From NCBI GenBank assembly GCA_005862285.1, contig SZXW01000001.1:62001-126000 (forward strand): 64,000 nucleotides of DNA. The letters are read 5' to 3'. Positions 1-9,771 of the stretch are shown one piece after another. The position numbers were made by a program, and so were the translations under genes. The notes beneath the pieces are model-generated. The model did not search any database. It was not told the origin of the DNA and saw only the letters and a list, made by a program, of their open reading frames with translations. Numbering within the stretch: the first letter of the stretch is position 1; every line of letters begins with the position of its first letter. Source of the stretch: Chlorobium sp. Lineage in GTDB: Bacteria; Bacteroidota; Chlorobiia; Chlorobiales; Chlorobiaceae.

Positions 1-508
1 CCTCACCACCATGGGCAAGATCATCGGCGGCGGTCTTCCGGTCGGCGCATTCGGCGGCAAACGCAAGATCATGGAGCGTGTCGCTCCTCTCGGCGACGTC
101 TACCAGGCCGGCACTCTTTCAGGAAACCCGCTCGCTCTGACAGCAGGTCTCGAGACACTGAAAATCCTCATTGAAGAGAACCCGTATCCGGAGCTCGAAA
201 GGAAAGCCGTCATCCTCGAAGAAGGTTTCGGCGACAACCTGAAGAAACTCGGTCTGAACTACGTTCAGAACCGCGTTGGTTCGATGTCCTGCCTCTTCTT
301 CACCGAAACGCCGGTCGTGAACTACAAAACCGCGATAACGGCGGACACGAAGAAGCATGCAAAGTACTTCCACTCACTGCTCGACCAGGGTATCTACACC
401 GCCCCGTCGCAGTTCGAGGCGATGTTCATCAGCGCCATGCACACCGATGAGGACCTGGAAAAAACCATCAAAGCGAACTACAACGCACTGGTCGCATCAG
501 GCAGCTGA
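1..508 (+). CDS. hemL: Glutamate-1-semialdehyde 2,1-aminomutase, C-terminal part (gene cut by window start)
   Basis: PLP enzyme that converts glutamate-1-semialdehyde to 5-aminolevulinate, the C5 entry to haem and (bacterio)chlorophyll synthesis in the cytoplasm. The frame is already open at base 2 and reads [13 protein letters not shown], the family segment that carries the PLP-binding lysine (here the codon just after the ATG-GGC at 11-16). About 168 residues are visible, which is the C-terminal large-domain end plus the small domain; the rest lies outside the window. The ATG at 11 is an internal methionine, not the start. A strong terminator follows the stop at 508. Heavy tetrapyrrole demand would fit a phototroph, but that is inference. 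Confidence 0.93.
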   Translation, partial: LTTMGKIIGGGLPVGAFGGKRKIMERVAPLGDVYQAGTLSGNPLALTAGLETLKILIEENPYPELERKAVILEEGFGDNLKKLGLNYVQNRVGSMSCLFFTETPVVNYKTAITADTKKHAKYFHSLLDQGIYTAPSQFEAMFISAMHTDEDLEKTIKANYNALVASGS

Positions 509-536
509 AAACCGATCAACAGCCGAATATGAAAAG

Positions 537-564
537 GGAAGCCGGAAAACGGCTTCCTTTTTTT
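537..564 (+). terminator. Rho-independent terminator after hemL
   Basis: Perfect 8-bp stem (537-544 with 550-557, GGAAGCCG/CGGCTTCC) around a GAAAA loop, followed by seven T (558-564). It starts 28 bases after the hemL stop and precedes the convergent DUF190 gene. Confidence 0.93.
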
Positions 565-582
565 ATTGTGCGGCAGTGTAAC

Positions 583-918
583 CTATTCGATCACACCTGC
601 ACGAACAAGCTCCCGCGTGATCATGACTCGCCCGGCGGAATCGCGCACCATCTGCTGGAGCAGGGGCAGAAAACCGTCGATCTTGGCGGCTTCATCGACA
701 ATTTCGACAACCATGGGAAGGTTGGTGCCGAACTCAATGATTTTGGAGGTTTTGATCAGCAAGTCGTGACCGTACGACAGCACTCCCCTGAGCACCGTCG
801 CTCCGGCCAGCTCCTTCAGGCGTGCTTCGCGCACGATCTCTTCGTAGAGCGGATGATGGCCGTAACGGGTCTGTTCACCGACAAAGATCCGAAGCAGTTC
901 AAGGTTCTGTAATTCCAT
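583..918 (-). CDS. DUF190 family PII-like protein, CrcB partner
   Basis: Small soluble protein of the DUF190/COG1993 family, which has a PII-like ferredoxin fold and is often encoded next to crcB; a regulatory role on the channel is suspected in the literature but not settled. The chosen start (918) gives 111 residues beginning MELQNLELLRIFVGE, matching the usual family start; an in-frame ATG at 945 would overlap crcB by 20 bases. It lies just behind crcB with 7 bases between them, so the two are probably co-transcribed and translationally linked. No transmembrane segment or signal peptide is visible. Confidence 0.8.
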   Translation of the reverse strand: MELQNLELLRIFVGEQTRYGHHPLYEEIVREARLKELAGATVLRGVLSYGHDLLIKTSKIIEFGTNLPMVVEIVDEAAKIDGFLPLLQQMVRDSAGRVMITRELVRAGVIE

Positions 919-925
919 GATCTTT

Positions 926-1309
926 TCATGTCCAAAGTTTTGCAAGATTCATTCCAAGATAGAAGGCCGCGATACCTCCGGCAATGCTGCCCGCGAGGTA
1001 GATACCTGCGTAGAAAACCTGTCCGTCCCTGAGCAGGGATGCATGCTCGAACATATAGGCTGAAAACGTGGTGAACCCGCCGCAAAAACCGGTTACGAGA
1101 AAAAGCCTCGCTTCAGGGGAGACAAGGGTTGTGGAAACTGCGAGCTCGCTGAGGAACCCGATAAGGAAACTGCCGAAAATGTTTACGGAAAGGGTTGAAA
1201 ACGGAAACCATGCGCCAACCGGAGCAAGCATGAGCGCCACCATGTAGCGGGCGACGGAACCGAGAAAGCCGCCGGTGCCGACAAGGATCATCGCTCCGGC
1301 GTGTTTCAT
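926..1309 (-). CDS. crcB: Fluoride ion channel CrcB/Fluc
   Basis: Inner-membrane dimeric fluoride channel that lets toxic fluoride leave the cell. The 127-residue length and four hydrophobic segments are typical of single-domain Fluc. Family signatures are present: GGFLGSVARY at 13-22, Asn43 in the second helix, and GFCGGFTTFS at 74-83, which supplies the phenylalanines and the central Na+ site. A strong Shine-Dalgarno (GGAGGAGG, 6 bases before the ATG) fixes the start. I looked for the crcB-type fluoride riboswitch in the roughly 100 bases upstream and saw no convincing match, so regulation is unclear. Confidence 0.93.
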   Translation of the reverse strand: MKHAGAMILVGTGGFLGSVARYMVALMLAPVGAWFPFSTLSVNIFGSFLIGFLSELAVSTTLVSPEARLFLVTGFCGGFTTFSAYMFEHASLLRDGQVFYAGIYLAGSIAGGIAAFYLGMNLAKLWT

Positions 1310-1408
1310 GAAGCCTCCTCCAGTCCAAAGGCATTCACGCTGAACCCTGAAACAACTTCCCGTACCGTATGGGGAACCCGCAACGGATTCACTGCCGCCC
1401 TAACCCGC

Positions 1409-1642
1409 TCAGCGTTCATGGCTGCAGGTCTGCCTCTCTTCGATACGTTTGTGCGCACAGCACATCTCGTCATGGATACCGATCAGGATATTGAATATCC
1501 CGAGACATATGATCGTCGGTGCCCATAATCCGATAAAAATGGCTATCAGCTCATGATTGGCCCCCGTCCCGAAAATGAAAACATAAATTGAAAGCAGGAT
1601 GGAGAGCGCTGCTCCGACAAAATAGTAATAATGCGTCTTCAT
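1409..1642 (-). CDS. Small two-helix membrane protein of unknown function
   Basis: Predicted 77-residue protein with two clear hydrophobic segments (about residues 5-26 and 31-55), then a short hydrophilic tail with a Cys pair (CCAHK) near residue 61. No family recognised. It sits 99 bases upstream of crcB on the same strand and could share its transcript. No good Shine-Dalgarno precedes the ATG, so it might be a chance frame, but the membrane-like composition and lack of a competing gene favour a real one. Confidence 0.5.
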   Translation of the reverse strand: MKTHYYYFVGAALSILLSIYVFIFGTGANHELIAIFIGLWAPTIICLGIFNILIGIHDEMCCAHKRIEERQTCSHER

Positions 1643-1745
1643 ACAGAGAATGGATTAAATGACCGGAACCTTTTCAAAATGTAACAATTAGAAAAACAGG
1701 AAAAAACAGGCTGTCGCACTTCTCGTAAAGACTCCGGTCATACCG

Positions 1746-2366
1746 TCACTCGATGTCGATATGCACTTCGTTCCTCCGCATGAAAGGAATGGTCCAGGGC
1801 GGATCGTAACTTGCCGCCCTTGGCTGTGAAAGCACCCTGCGGCCTTTCTTTTCAAGCCACCCTGTCAGTTTTTCCGAATAGGAGCGCAGGTTGCTTTCCG
1901 AATGCAGGCCGGAGTACCTTATGACCGCAACTTTCCTTCCCGGCACCATGCGCAGGGTGACCAGGGGATCAAGCGGTTCCGGCAGCGATGCAAGCGTGGA
2001 GCCCTCGGGCATCACGAACGCCATCACCCAGGCAGTTCCTTTCTTTTCCTGAAGAACCGGCGCGGTCATCGGCAGTTTCTCGCTGGCAGGCTCCTGAATG
2101 ACGGGAGCGGTCATCGAAATTTTTTCTTTTTTTCGGTTCTTTCCGAATATGTACCCTGCAAGGCGGCTGAAGGCCGTTCCGCTTGTCCTCGAATACTCCC
2201 CTTCAACCACTGTCTCGGCAACAACCATCTCCCCGTACTGCCTGATCTCGCAATCGCCCTCCTCCAGAATCACTTTATAAGGAGGTTCCGCCGCCTCCCG
2301 TTTTCCAAGTACCGAACAGCCTGCAAGCAGAACACTCGTTGCAAGCAGCATCAATAATCCGTTCAT
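1746..2366 (-). CDS. SOUL-family haem-binding lipoprotein
   Basis: SOUL/HBP-family protein, probably a tetrapyrrole-binding lipoprotein anchored in the envelope. The start at 2366 is set by a strong Shine-Dalgarno (AAGGAGGAA, 2371-2379); an ATG 24 bases further upstream has none. Residues 1-17 form a lipoprotein signal ending in LLAGC, with Cys17 the lipidated residue. The rest (206 residues in all) shows the SOUL pattern: [16 protein letters not shown] near the N terminus, [10 protein letters not shown] and LPMTAPVLQ in the middle, and [12 protein letters not shown] later. The ligand is inferred from the family; no haem-ligating residue can be assigned from sequence alone. Confidence 0.88.
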   Translation of the reverse strand: MNGLLMLLATSVLLAGCSVLGKREAAEPPYKVILEEGDCEIRQYGEMVVAETVVEGEYSRTSGTAFSRLAGYIFGKNRKKEKISMTAPVIQEPASEKLPMTAPVLQEKKGTAWVMAFVMPEGSTLASLPEPLDPLVTLRMVPGRKVAVIRYSGLHSESNLRSYSEKLTGWLEKKGRRVLSQPRAASYDPPWTIPFMRRNEVHIDIE

Positions 2367-2475
2367 TTTCTTCCTCCTTTTTTCTGTCATTTCTATTCAT
2401 TGAACAATTGTCAGGTGAAAAAGGTTTGGATGGTTCGGTATCGAATTTGTAAACTTCCGGCAGTACCCCGCTTTC

Positions 2476-2961
2476 ATGTCGAAGCGGGTTCTATCTGCAT
2501 CCGAAAAAGACATAAAACAGAAGGAGACGCATATCGGCCTTTCGATAAAAAAAAGGGTGCTCGCCATCGATTACGGAACGAAGCGCATCGGGCTCGCCCA
2601 GAGCGATCCGCTTGGGCTTTTCGCGCAGCCGGTCGGCACATTCGACCGGGAGGGTCTCTTCGGAACCCTGCGAAAGCTGCTTGATAACGGCGATGTGGAG
2701 AAGGTGATTGTCGGCTACCCGCTCAGCGAAAACGGAGAACAGAACCCCATGACCGTTGTTGTCGACCGTTTTATTGCAGACCTCCGGGAAACCTTCCCTG
2801 ACCTGGCGGTTGAAACACGCAACGAACACGCATCATCGGCAGAGGCCCTCCGGATCCTCATAACATCGGGCACTTCGAAGAAAAAGAGGCAGGAGAAGGG
2901 GCGCCTCGACAGTGCTGCCGCCTGCTTGCTGCTCACCGGGTATCTCGAATCCCTCAGGTAA
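2476..2961 (+). CDS. ruvX: YqgF/RuvX family nuclease (pre-16S rRNA / Holliday-junction resolvase fold)
   Basis: RNase H-fold nuclease implicated in 16S rRNA 5'-end maturation and described as a putative Holliday junction resolvase. Motifs: LAIDYGTKRIGLAQSD (Asp32, first catalytic carboxylate), VIVGYPLSENGEQ, RNEHASSAEA, and RLDSAAACLLL at the C terminus supplying another carboxylate. The 161 residues include about 24 extra at the N terminus compared with the usual roughly 140. The ATG at 2476 has no Shine-Dalgarno, whereas AAGGAG at 2521-2526 is followed by no standard start at proper spacing, so the true start is uncertain. First gene of a plus-strand cluster with pyrE, tyrA and nadK. Confidence 0.88.
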   Translation: MSKRVLSASEKDIKQKETHIGLSIKKRVLAIDYGTKRIGLAQSDPLGLFAQPVGTFDREGLFGTLRKLLDNGDVEKVIVGYPLSENGEQNPMTVVVDRFIADLRETFPDLAVETRNEHASSAEALRILITSGTSKKKRQEKGRLDSAAACLLLTGYLESLR

Positions 2962-3082
2962 AGCCGCCGGAACAGCCTGTCTGCTGTCAAAGCTGTTTTT
3001 CATTTAGCTTTTCAGCAAGGCTTCTGTATCTTTACCATGATTGAAAATATACCCTCGTTCAACGTTTTCCGCTTTACTGTTC

Positions 3083-3667
3083 ATGAGCAATTCCACCACC
3101 ATGCTTGACGTTTTCAAGTCCACAGGCGCACTGCTCGACGGCCATTTCAGGCTGACATCCGGCAGGCACAGCAACACCTATTTCCAGTGCGCGAAGGTCC
3201 TTCAGCACCCTGAGCACCTTTCCGGCGTCTGCAGCCTGATAGCAGAGCACTTTTCCGGCAAGGGCATTGAGACCGTCATTTCCCCGGCTATCGGGGGTAT
3301 CGTGGTTGGAACGGAGGTTGGCCGGCAGCTCGGTGTAAAAACCATCTTCGCCGAACGCAAGGATGGAAATATGACGATCCGGCGAGGCTTCACCATCGAA
3401 CCGGGAGAAAATGTGCTCGTGATCGAGGATGTCATTACTACCGGCGGTTCCGTCGCAGAAGTTATCGAACTGATAAAGAATGCCGGGGCCACGCTTGTAG
3501 GTGTCGGTTCGGTCGTCGACCGCAGCAAAGGAAAAGTCCGGCTTGCCGATGACCAGTATTCCGTGCTTGTCATGGAAGTGGTGAGCTTCGCACCTGAAGA
3601 GTGCCCTCTCTGCAGGGAAGGATTACCGATCGACGCACCCGGCAGCAGGCTGAACAAGCAGAACTGA
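3083..3667 (+). CDS. pyrE: Orotate phosphoribosyltransferase
   Basis: Transfers the phosphoribosyl group of PRPP to orotate to make OMP in de novo pyrimidine synthesis. The PRPP-binding loop reads [17 protein letters not shown], and [19 protein letters not shown] near the N terminus is the orotate/phosphate-binding start of the family. The ATG at 3083 gives 194 residues; a further ATG at 3101 and a TTG at 3041 are alternatives. The C-terminal ECPLC is a short Cys pair common in this subgroup. Only 4 bases separate its stop from tyrA, so co-transcription is likely. Confidence 0.95.
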   Translation: MSNSTTMLDVFKSTGALLDGHFRLTSGRHSNTYFQCAKVLQHPEHLSGVCSLIAEHFSGKGIETVISPAIGGIVVGTEVGRQLGVKTIFAERKDGNMTIRRGFTIEPGENVLVIEDVITTGGSVAEVIELIKNAGATLVGVGSVVDRSKGKVRLADDQYSVLVMEVVSFAPEECPLCREGLPIDAPGSRLNKQN

Positions 3668-3671
3668 CCTC

Positions 3672-4541
3672 ATGACTGAGCATCCACCAATAAGGAGCAT
3701 CTCCTTTATCGGGCTCGGCCTGATAGGCATGTCCCTTTTGCGGGCGATGAAACGATCGCCTCTTGCGGTCGGGAAGAGGATCGTCTTCCAGGGTTACGAT
3801 CCCTGTTTTTCCTCTGAAGACCGGCTCTTTGCGTCCGAACTCGGCCTCGACCGGTTTATCGAGGATAAATCAAAACTTTACTCCGCCGACCTGATCATCC
3901 TCGCAGCTCCGGTGGAAATAAACATTGCCCTCCTCGACGAAATCAAACGGTTCGCTCCCCCGGACACGCTGGTGAGCGATATTTCAAGCACGAAATCCAT
4001 TATCGTCCGGAAAGCCATGGAACTCGACATCCCCTTCATCGGCATGCACCCGATGGCCGGCAAGGAACAGCAGGGATACCGTGAAAGCCATGAGGAACTG
4101 CTGCAGGGCCGCCGCGTTATCCTGTGTGATGAAAAAGGGCTGCTTTCGGGTGAAAAAGGCAAGTTTCTCGTAACCCTTCTCGAGTCGGCCGGGTGCAGGA
4201 CCCTTTCGATGGGAGCCGATGAACATGACCGTGTAATTGCAAAAGTAAGTCATCTGCCCCAGCTTCTTTCAACGCTGCTGATGACCCACTGCGGGGATTC
4301 CTTAAGCAGATCCGGTCCCGGTTTTGCCACATTTGCAAGGCTGGCTGGCAGCCCGTGGCTGATCTGGCGAGATATCATCGCAACGAACAGCGACAACATC
4401 GCCGAAGAGCTCGACCGTTTTTCAGAGGAGATCAACCGCCTTTCTGCGGAGGTCAAACAGCGCAGGTTTGAACGGATCGAATCGCGATTCAACGAATCCA
4501 ACCGGCTCTATGAAACCCTTAAAGAGATGAACCGCCAATGA
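3672..4541 (+). CDS. tyrA: Prephenate (or arogenate) dehydrogenase
   Basis: NAD(P)-dependent oxidative decarboxylation of prephenate in tyrosine synthesis. The Rossmann motif [10 protein letters not shown] is at residues 13-22; [13 protein letters not shown] is the typical substrate-binding stretch and [13 protein letters not shown] the family helix with the conserved His. The 289 residues match monofunctional enzymes without chorismate mutase or ACT domains. Prephenate versus arogenate preference cannot be told from sequence. The stop overlaps the nadK start by 4 bases (ATGA). Confidence 0.93.
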   Translation: MTEHPPIRSISFIGLGLIGMSLLRAMKRSPLAVGKRIVFQGYDPCFSSEDRLFASELGLDRFIEDKSKLYSADLIILAAPVEINIALLDEIKRFAPPDTLVSDISSTKSIIVRKAMELDIPFIGMHPMAGKEQQGYRESHEELLQGRRVILCDEKGLLSGEKGKFLVTLLESAGCRTLSMGADEHDRVIAKVSHLPQLLSTLLMTHCGDSLSRSGPGFATFARLAGSPWLIWRDIIATNSDNIAEELDRFSEEINRLSAEVKQRRFERIESRFNESNRLYETLKEMNRQ

Positions 4542-5395
4542 AATTAGCGATTGTTGTCTACATTTTGAGGGAACAGGCCCTGGACCTTGCCCGAAAGCTT
4601 GCCGCCTGGCTGGACGAACGGAACATCGACTATGTTTTTGAATCAAAATCGGCAGAAAAGCTGCTGATATCGAGGTCGGCCCCGATCGAAGAGCTGAACA
4701 TACTCTGTGACGCATTCATCTCCCTCGGCGGCGACGGCACCCTGCTTTTCACGTCGCATTTTGCCATGTCAAAACCCGTAATCGGCGTCAATGCCGGATA
4801 TCTGGGATTCCTCACGGAATTTACGCAGGACGAAATGTTTCCGGCAATTGAAAAGCTCCTGAACGGTACGCACTCCATCCACAACCGTTCACAGCTCGAA
4901 GCACAGGTGCCCTGCAAAGACGGAGTGACGCATTTCCGGGCCCTGAACGATGTGGTCATAGAAAAGGGAGCATACCCGCGAATCCCGACCTTTGTCATCA
5001 GCCTGGACGGACAACTGCTCAGCGCCTACCGCGCCGACGGTATCATTATCGCCACATCCACAGGCTCCACTGCATATTCAATGTCCGCAGGCGGGCCAAT
5101 CATCGCCCCCAAATCGAGTGTGTTCGTCATAACGCCGATCTGCCCCCACATGCTGACCGTCCGCCCTGTCGTCATCAGCGACGACAAGATCATCGAGGTC
5201 TCGGTGGATGCGCCTGACGGAGAATTTCCCCTCAACTGCGACGGCCACCTCAGGAAAATGCTCACCCCGCAGGAAGTGGTGACAGTCAGAAAATCGAGCG
5301 AGACCATCAATCTCGTCGCCAACGAAAACCGTAATTACTTCGAAATACTCCGCACCAAGCTGCTGTGGGGCCGGGAGCACAATTTCGGTCTGTAA
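4538..5395 (+). CDS. nadK: NAD kinase
   Basis: Phosphorylates NAD+ to NADP+. Shows the GGDGT motif ([10 protein letters not shown], about residues 63-72), the NDVVIEKG segment, and the [15 protein letters not shown] glycine-rich stretch characteristic of this kinase family. Length 285, usual for bacterial enzymes. Starts inside the tyrA stop, so translation is probably coupled; stops 11 bases before the next gene. Confidence 0.95.
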   Translation: MKLAIVVYILREQALDLARKLAAWLDERNIDYVFESKSAEKLLISRSAPIEELNILCDAFISLGGDGTLLFTSHFAMSKPVIGVNAGYLGFLTEFTQDEMFPAIEKLLNGTHSIHNRSQLEAQVPCKDGVTHFRALNDVVIEKGAYPRIPTFVISLDGQLLSAYRADGIIIATSTGSTAYSMSAGGPIIAPKSSVFVITPICPHMLTVRPVVISDDKIIEVSVDAPDGEFPLNCDGHLRKMLTPQEVVTVRKSSETINLVANENRNYFEILRTKLLWGREHNFGL

Positions 5396-5406
5396 CCATA
5401 CAGGGT

Positions 5407-6861
5407 ATGCGAATCAGTTCAAAAGCGCTCAACAATCTTCTCGGCATCCATCCCGAAACCCCTCTCGATCTCGACGGGATGTGCAGAAAGCTCAGGCCGG
5501 TCATCTACCCGGCCCCGCTCCTTACGGAACGTCTCGAGCGGTTCTGCTCAAATCTGGCTGCAGGAATGCAGGCGCTCGGCATCCCTGTGCTTTCCGAAGA
5601 CGATGCCGCAGGCCCTGACGGACGTTTCAGTCCGGGAACGGTGATTTTCGCGCCCGGAAATTTTCCGGACAGCCTGCTCGCCATAAACCGGGTTTCGACG
5701 CTGTATAACAATATCATCGTCGGCATTTACGATGAACCGCCGCCGCTCGACAGCAGCTCGATGCCCCAGGAGCGTCTTGACGCCATTGTCGGCAGGCTTG
5801 CAAGGGATATGGTGCATATCCTGATTTTCGTTACCGAGAGATCGTGGACCATCTGCACCATGAACGGAGGAGTGGTGACACTCAGCACTCCGTTTCCTTC
5901 GGTTGACGACATACAGAACACGCTCGTTCCGAAACTTACCGCACAGGTTGTCCCGCCCCGTCCCGAAGACCTCGACATCAGGCATGGAGAGCTCTGCACG
6001 GAAAACAGGGAATTCAGAAGCGCCGCCCAGGATTTCATGGATTGCAGCGCGCTCTGGAAACACAACCGCTGCCTTGTCACGCATACTTCAACCGCCGGTC
6101 TCGAATACCGGAATGCCTTTTATAAACGCATCGTCGCCCGTTACCTCGATCAGCGCAGCGGCATGAGCTACGGATTTTTCGCCCGCCAGCGCCCGGTTGA
6201 GGTCGCGCCTGCGCGTTACGACTTTCACACATGCGATGAAAGCAAGGCACATGACACGGTTATGGTACAGCTTGAAAACAGGGCACTGCTTGTTCCCGTG
6301 CCGACGGTCAGCGTCCTGACGACAAGGTCGGGATGCAGGAAACACCTTTTGGACCCGGAAAAAGATCTCGTTGAAATCGGTATTACCGGCGGACGGGCAT
6401 GGATGAAAACCCCTGCAGCTTTTCATGAGGAATATGACGTAAAACCGTCATTCGATACCCTGACCATCCTTGCGCACGCCATCGGAAACGCACTGACGGC
6501 AAGCATCCTGAAAACGATCAGGCCGGAAGCCCGCTTTGCCTGCCATCTTGAACGGTACGGGGCATCGATGACCCACTGGCATGATTATCCGAAAGAAGAA
6601 CTGATGCCGGAAGGGTATCACCGGCACGGGCACCTTAACCCTCCGGTATCCTGCTCTACGCCGCAGTCCGCGGCCTACAGCCTGCTGGGGAAACTTTCAG
6701 CACTTGAACAGGTGCTGGAAGAGGGTAAAGAGTACCGCGGAGATGTGCATATCGAACCGAACCATGGCACCAACGTCGTGGGAATGCTCACGCTTGCGGA
6801 AACAGCCGCGGCCATGAACCCGGAGCTGAAAAGCGGCATGCAGAGAAACGGAACCCTATAA
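5407..6861 (+). CDS. Uncharacterised 484-residue protein with His-rich C-terminal motifs
   Basis: I do not recognise this family. Start ATG 5407 lies 11 bases after nadK; a GTG at 5365 inside nadK is less likely. No signal peptide or membrane helix is visible, so it should be cytoplasmic. The second half has clustered motifs that look catalytic or metal-binding: HWHDYP at residues 390-395, HRHGH at 405-409 followed by LNPPVSCSTPQSA, and HIEPNHGTNVVG from 448. A central region has GITGGRAWM. Composition and codon use match the neighbours. As last gene of the yqgF-pyrE-tyrA-nadK cluster it may have a housekeeping or cofactor-related role, but that is only context. Confidence 0.85.
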   Translation: MRISSKALNNLLGIHPETPLDLDGMCRKLRPVIYPAPLLTERLERFCSNLAAGMQALGIPVLSEDDAAGPDGRFSPGTVIFAPGNFPDSLLAINRVSTLYNNIIVGIYDEPPPLDSSSMPQERLDAIVGRLARDMVHILIFVTERSWTICTMNGGVVTLSTPFPSVDDIQNTLVPKLTAQVVPPRPEDLDIRHGELCTENREFRSAAQDFMDCSALWKHNRCLVTHTSTAGLEYRNAFYKRIVARYLDQRSGMSYGFFARQRPVEVAPARYDFHTCDESKAHDTVMVQLENRALLVPVPTVSVLTTRSGCRKHLLDPEKDLVEIGITGGRAWMKTPAAFHEEYDVKPSFDTLTILAHAIGNALTASILKTIRPEARFACHLERYGASMTHWHDYPKEELMPEGYHRHGHLNPPVSCSTPQSAAYSLLGKLSALEQVLEEGKEYRGDVHIEPNHGTNVVGMLTLAETAAAMNPELKSGMQRNGTL

Positions 6862-6888
6862 CGGCAGGAAGAGACAGGCGCCGGCCGT

Positions 6889-7428
6889 TCAGGCACCTTC
6901 CTGGACAGCTTCCACATAAGGCCATTTACCCTGACGGGAGAGTATCATTTCGACGATTTCCCGAACACATCCGTTTCCGCCTTCATATCCTGAAATATAC
7001 CCCACCCTGTTCCTCAGGTAATCCGTCCCGTTGATGGGAGTGGCGGGAAACCCCGCTTTTTCGAGTACCGCGATATCTCCGACATCATCGCCGATATAGG
7101 CGCACTCTTCGTCTGAAAGTCCATGGGCATCCCTGAAATCCTCATATGCTGAAACCAGGTCTTTCGATCCGAGGTAAAGGTCGGTAACCCCGAGAACCTC
7201 CAGGAGCGGTCGGTAACTTTCAGCATCCCTGTCGGAAACGACTCCGATATGAAGACCGTGTTTAAGCGCCTCCCTGATGGCAACCGCATCCCTGACCGCT
7301 ATGGAACAAAGCTCCTGCCCGCTGCTGTCACGGGTAATCCTTCCACCGTTCAGCACTCCGTCAACAGGGAAGAGAAGCCCTCTTACCATCTTCAGCGCCT
7401 GCTCGACCCTCGATGAAGGATCTGCCAT
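6889..7428 (-). CDS. KdsC-like HAD protein lacking the catalytic Asp nucleophile
   Basis: Homologue of 3-deoxy-D-manno-octulosonate-8-phosphate phosphatase (HAD subfamily IIIA), 179 residues from ATG 7428, which has GGAG upstream; ATG 7440 and TTG 7464 are alternatives. It follows kdsA on the same strand, the expected place. HAD motif I normally reads DxDGVLTDG; here it is P21-V-D23-G-V-L-N-G-G, so the first Asp (the phosphorylated nucleophile) is Pro, encoded at 7366-7368. Other motifs stay: VVSDRD (motif II Ser), the Lys of GSKDL, GDDVGDIAVL (motif IV), and the GGNGCVREI tail. Either the protein is not a phosphatase, or it works by another residue; sequence error is a third option. Confidence 0.85.
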   Translation of the reverse strand: MADPSSRVEQALKMVRGLLFPVDGVLNGGRITRDSSGQELCSIAVRDAVAIREALKHGLHIGVVSDRDAESYRPLLEVLGVTDLYLGSKDLVSAYEDFRDAHGLSDEECAYIGDDVGDIAVLEKAGFPATPINGTDYLRNRVGYISGYEGGNGCVREIVEMILSRQGKWPYVEAVQEGA

Positions 7429-7478
7429 GGAAGGCTCCATGCCGAAATATTGAAAACCTGACAAGATCGTATTATGTT

Positions 7479-8312
7479 TTAAAGTGATTGAAGAGACTGC
7501 ACGCAGCGATATAACTGCAGCAGCTGTTTGACAATGGCACCGAAATCCGCAAGGGCGACCTGGACGGCAGCGTCCGAGAGTGCCTTCGGCGGGTCCGGGT
7601 GAATTTCGAAAAACATCCCGTTCACACCGGCGGCAACAGCCGCTCTGGCAAGAGGCATGAGGTACTGGCGCTCCCCTCCTGAAACGCCATGCCCTGCGCC
7701 CGGCAGCTGAAGGCTGTGCGTCGCGTCATACAGCACAGGATATCCCGTTTCGCCCATCTTCACTATTCCCCTGAAATCGACGACCAGATTGTGGTAACCA
7801 AAACTCGATCCGCGCTCGGTAAGCATCACCCGACGGTTTCCGGTCTGAGCTACCTTTGCCGCCGCAAGGACCATATCCTCGGGAGCCATGAACTGCCCTT
7901 TCTTGATATTGACTGCGAGGCCGCTCTCTCCGGCAGCAACCAGAAGCTCCGTCTGTCTGCAGAGAAAAGCAGGGATCTGCAGCAGATCGACATGACGGGA
8001 TGCAAGTTCGACCTCCTTCGTCTCATGAACATCGGTCGTTACCGGCATTCCGAAGGTCTCGCGAATGGCGGCAAGCACCTCGAGCGCTTCCCTGTCGCCG
8101 ATTCCCGTAAACGAGGCACCGGAAGAACGGTTGGCTTTCCTGTACGAGCCCTTGAAAATGAAAGGAACCCCTTCCTCACGGCTGATACGCTGCAGTTCGG
8201 CGGCAATTTCGAAAGCCATTGCCCTGCTTTCAATGACGCATGGCCCGGCTATCAGAAACGGAACGCTTTCATCAGGAACGCTTACTTGTCCGACCGAGAA
8301 CTTTTGCACCAT
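7479..8312 (-). CDS. kdsA: KDO-8-phosphate synthase
   Basis: Condenses phosphoenolpyruvate with arabinose-5-phosphate to KDO-8-phosphate, the first committed step to the KDO of the LPS core. TIM-barrel DAHP/KDOPS family: [12 protein letters not shown] at 18-29, [33 protein letters not shown], and [12 protein letters not shown]. Cys25 stands where metal-dependent (class II) enzymes have Cys and the metal-independent E. coli type has Asn, so metal dependence is likely. Length 277, normal. Divergent from clpB with 116 bases between; the KdsC-like gene follows downstream. Confidence 0.96.
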   Translation of the reverse strand: MVQKFSVGQVSVPDESVPFLIAGPCVIESRAMAFEIAAELQRISREEGVPFIFKGSYRKANRSSGASFTGIGDREALEVLAAIRETFGMPVTTDVHETKEVELASRHVDLLQIPAFLCRQTELLVAAGESGLAVNIKKGQFMAPEDMVLAAAKVAQTGNRRVMLTERGSSFGYHNLVVDFRGIVKMGETGYPVLYDATHSLQLPGAGHGVSGGERQYLMPLARAAVAAGVNGMFFEIHPDPPKALSDAAVQVALADFGAIVKQLLQLYRCVQSLQSL

Positions 8313-8428
8313 GTTATCTGTTGTTCTTTTATGGTTTAACGGATCAGACCGTTACAACTTTGCTGATTTAAGCATTAAATTTACAACAATATTTCCTATT
8401 CACAGCCCGAATCAAATCTGAAAAAAGC

Positions 8429-9748
<1,320 letters not shown>

Positions 9749-9771
9749 CAAAGGATCAAGAAGTTCACCCG

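Noticed and set aside
1310-1408. Fluoride riboswitch before crcB
   Set aside because: No sequence matching the conserved pseudoknot segments could be found by eye.
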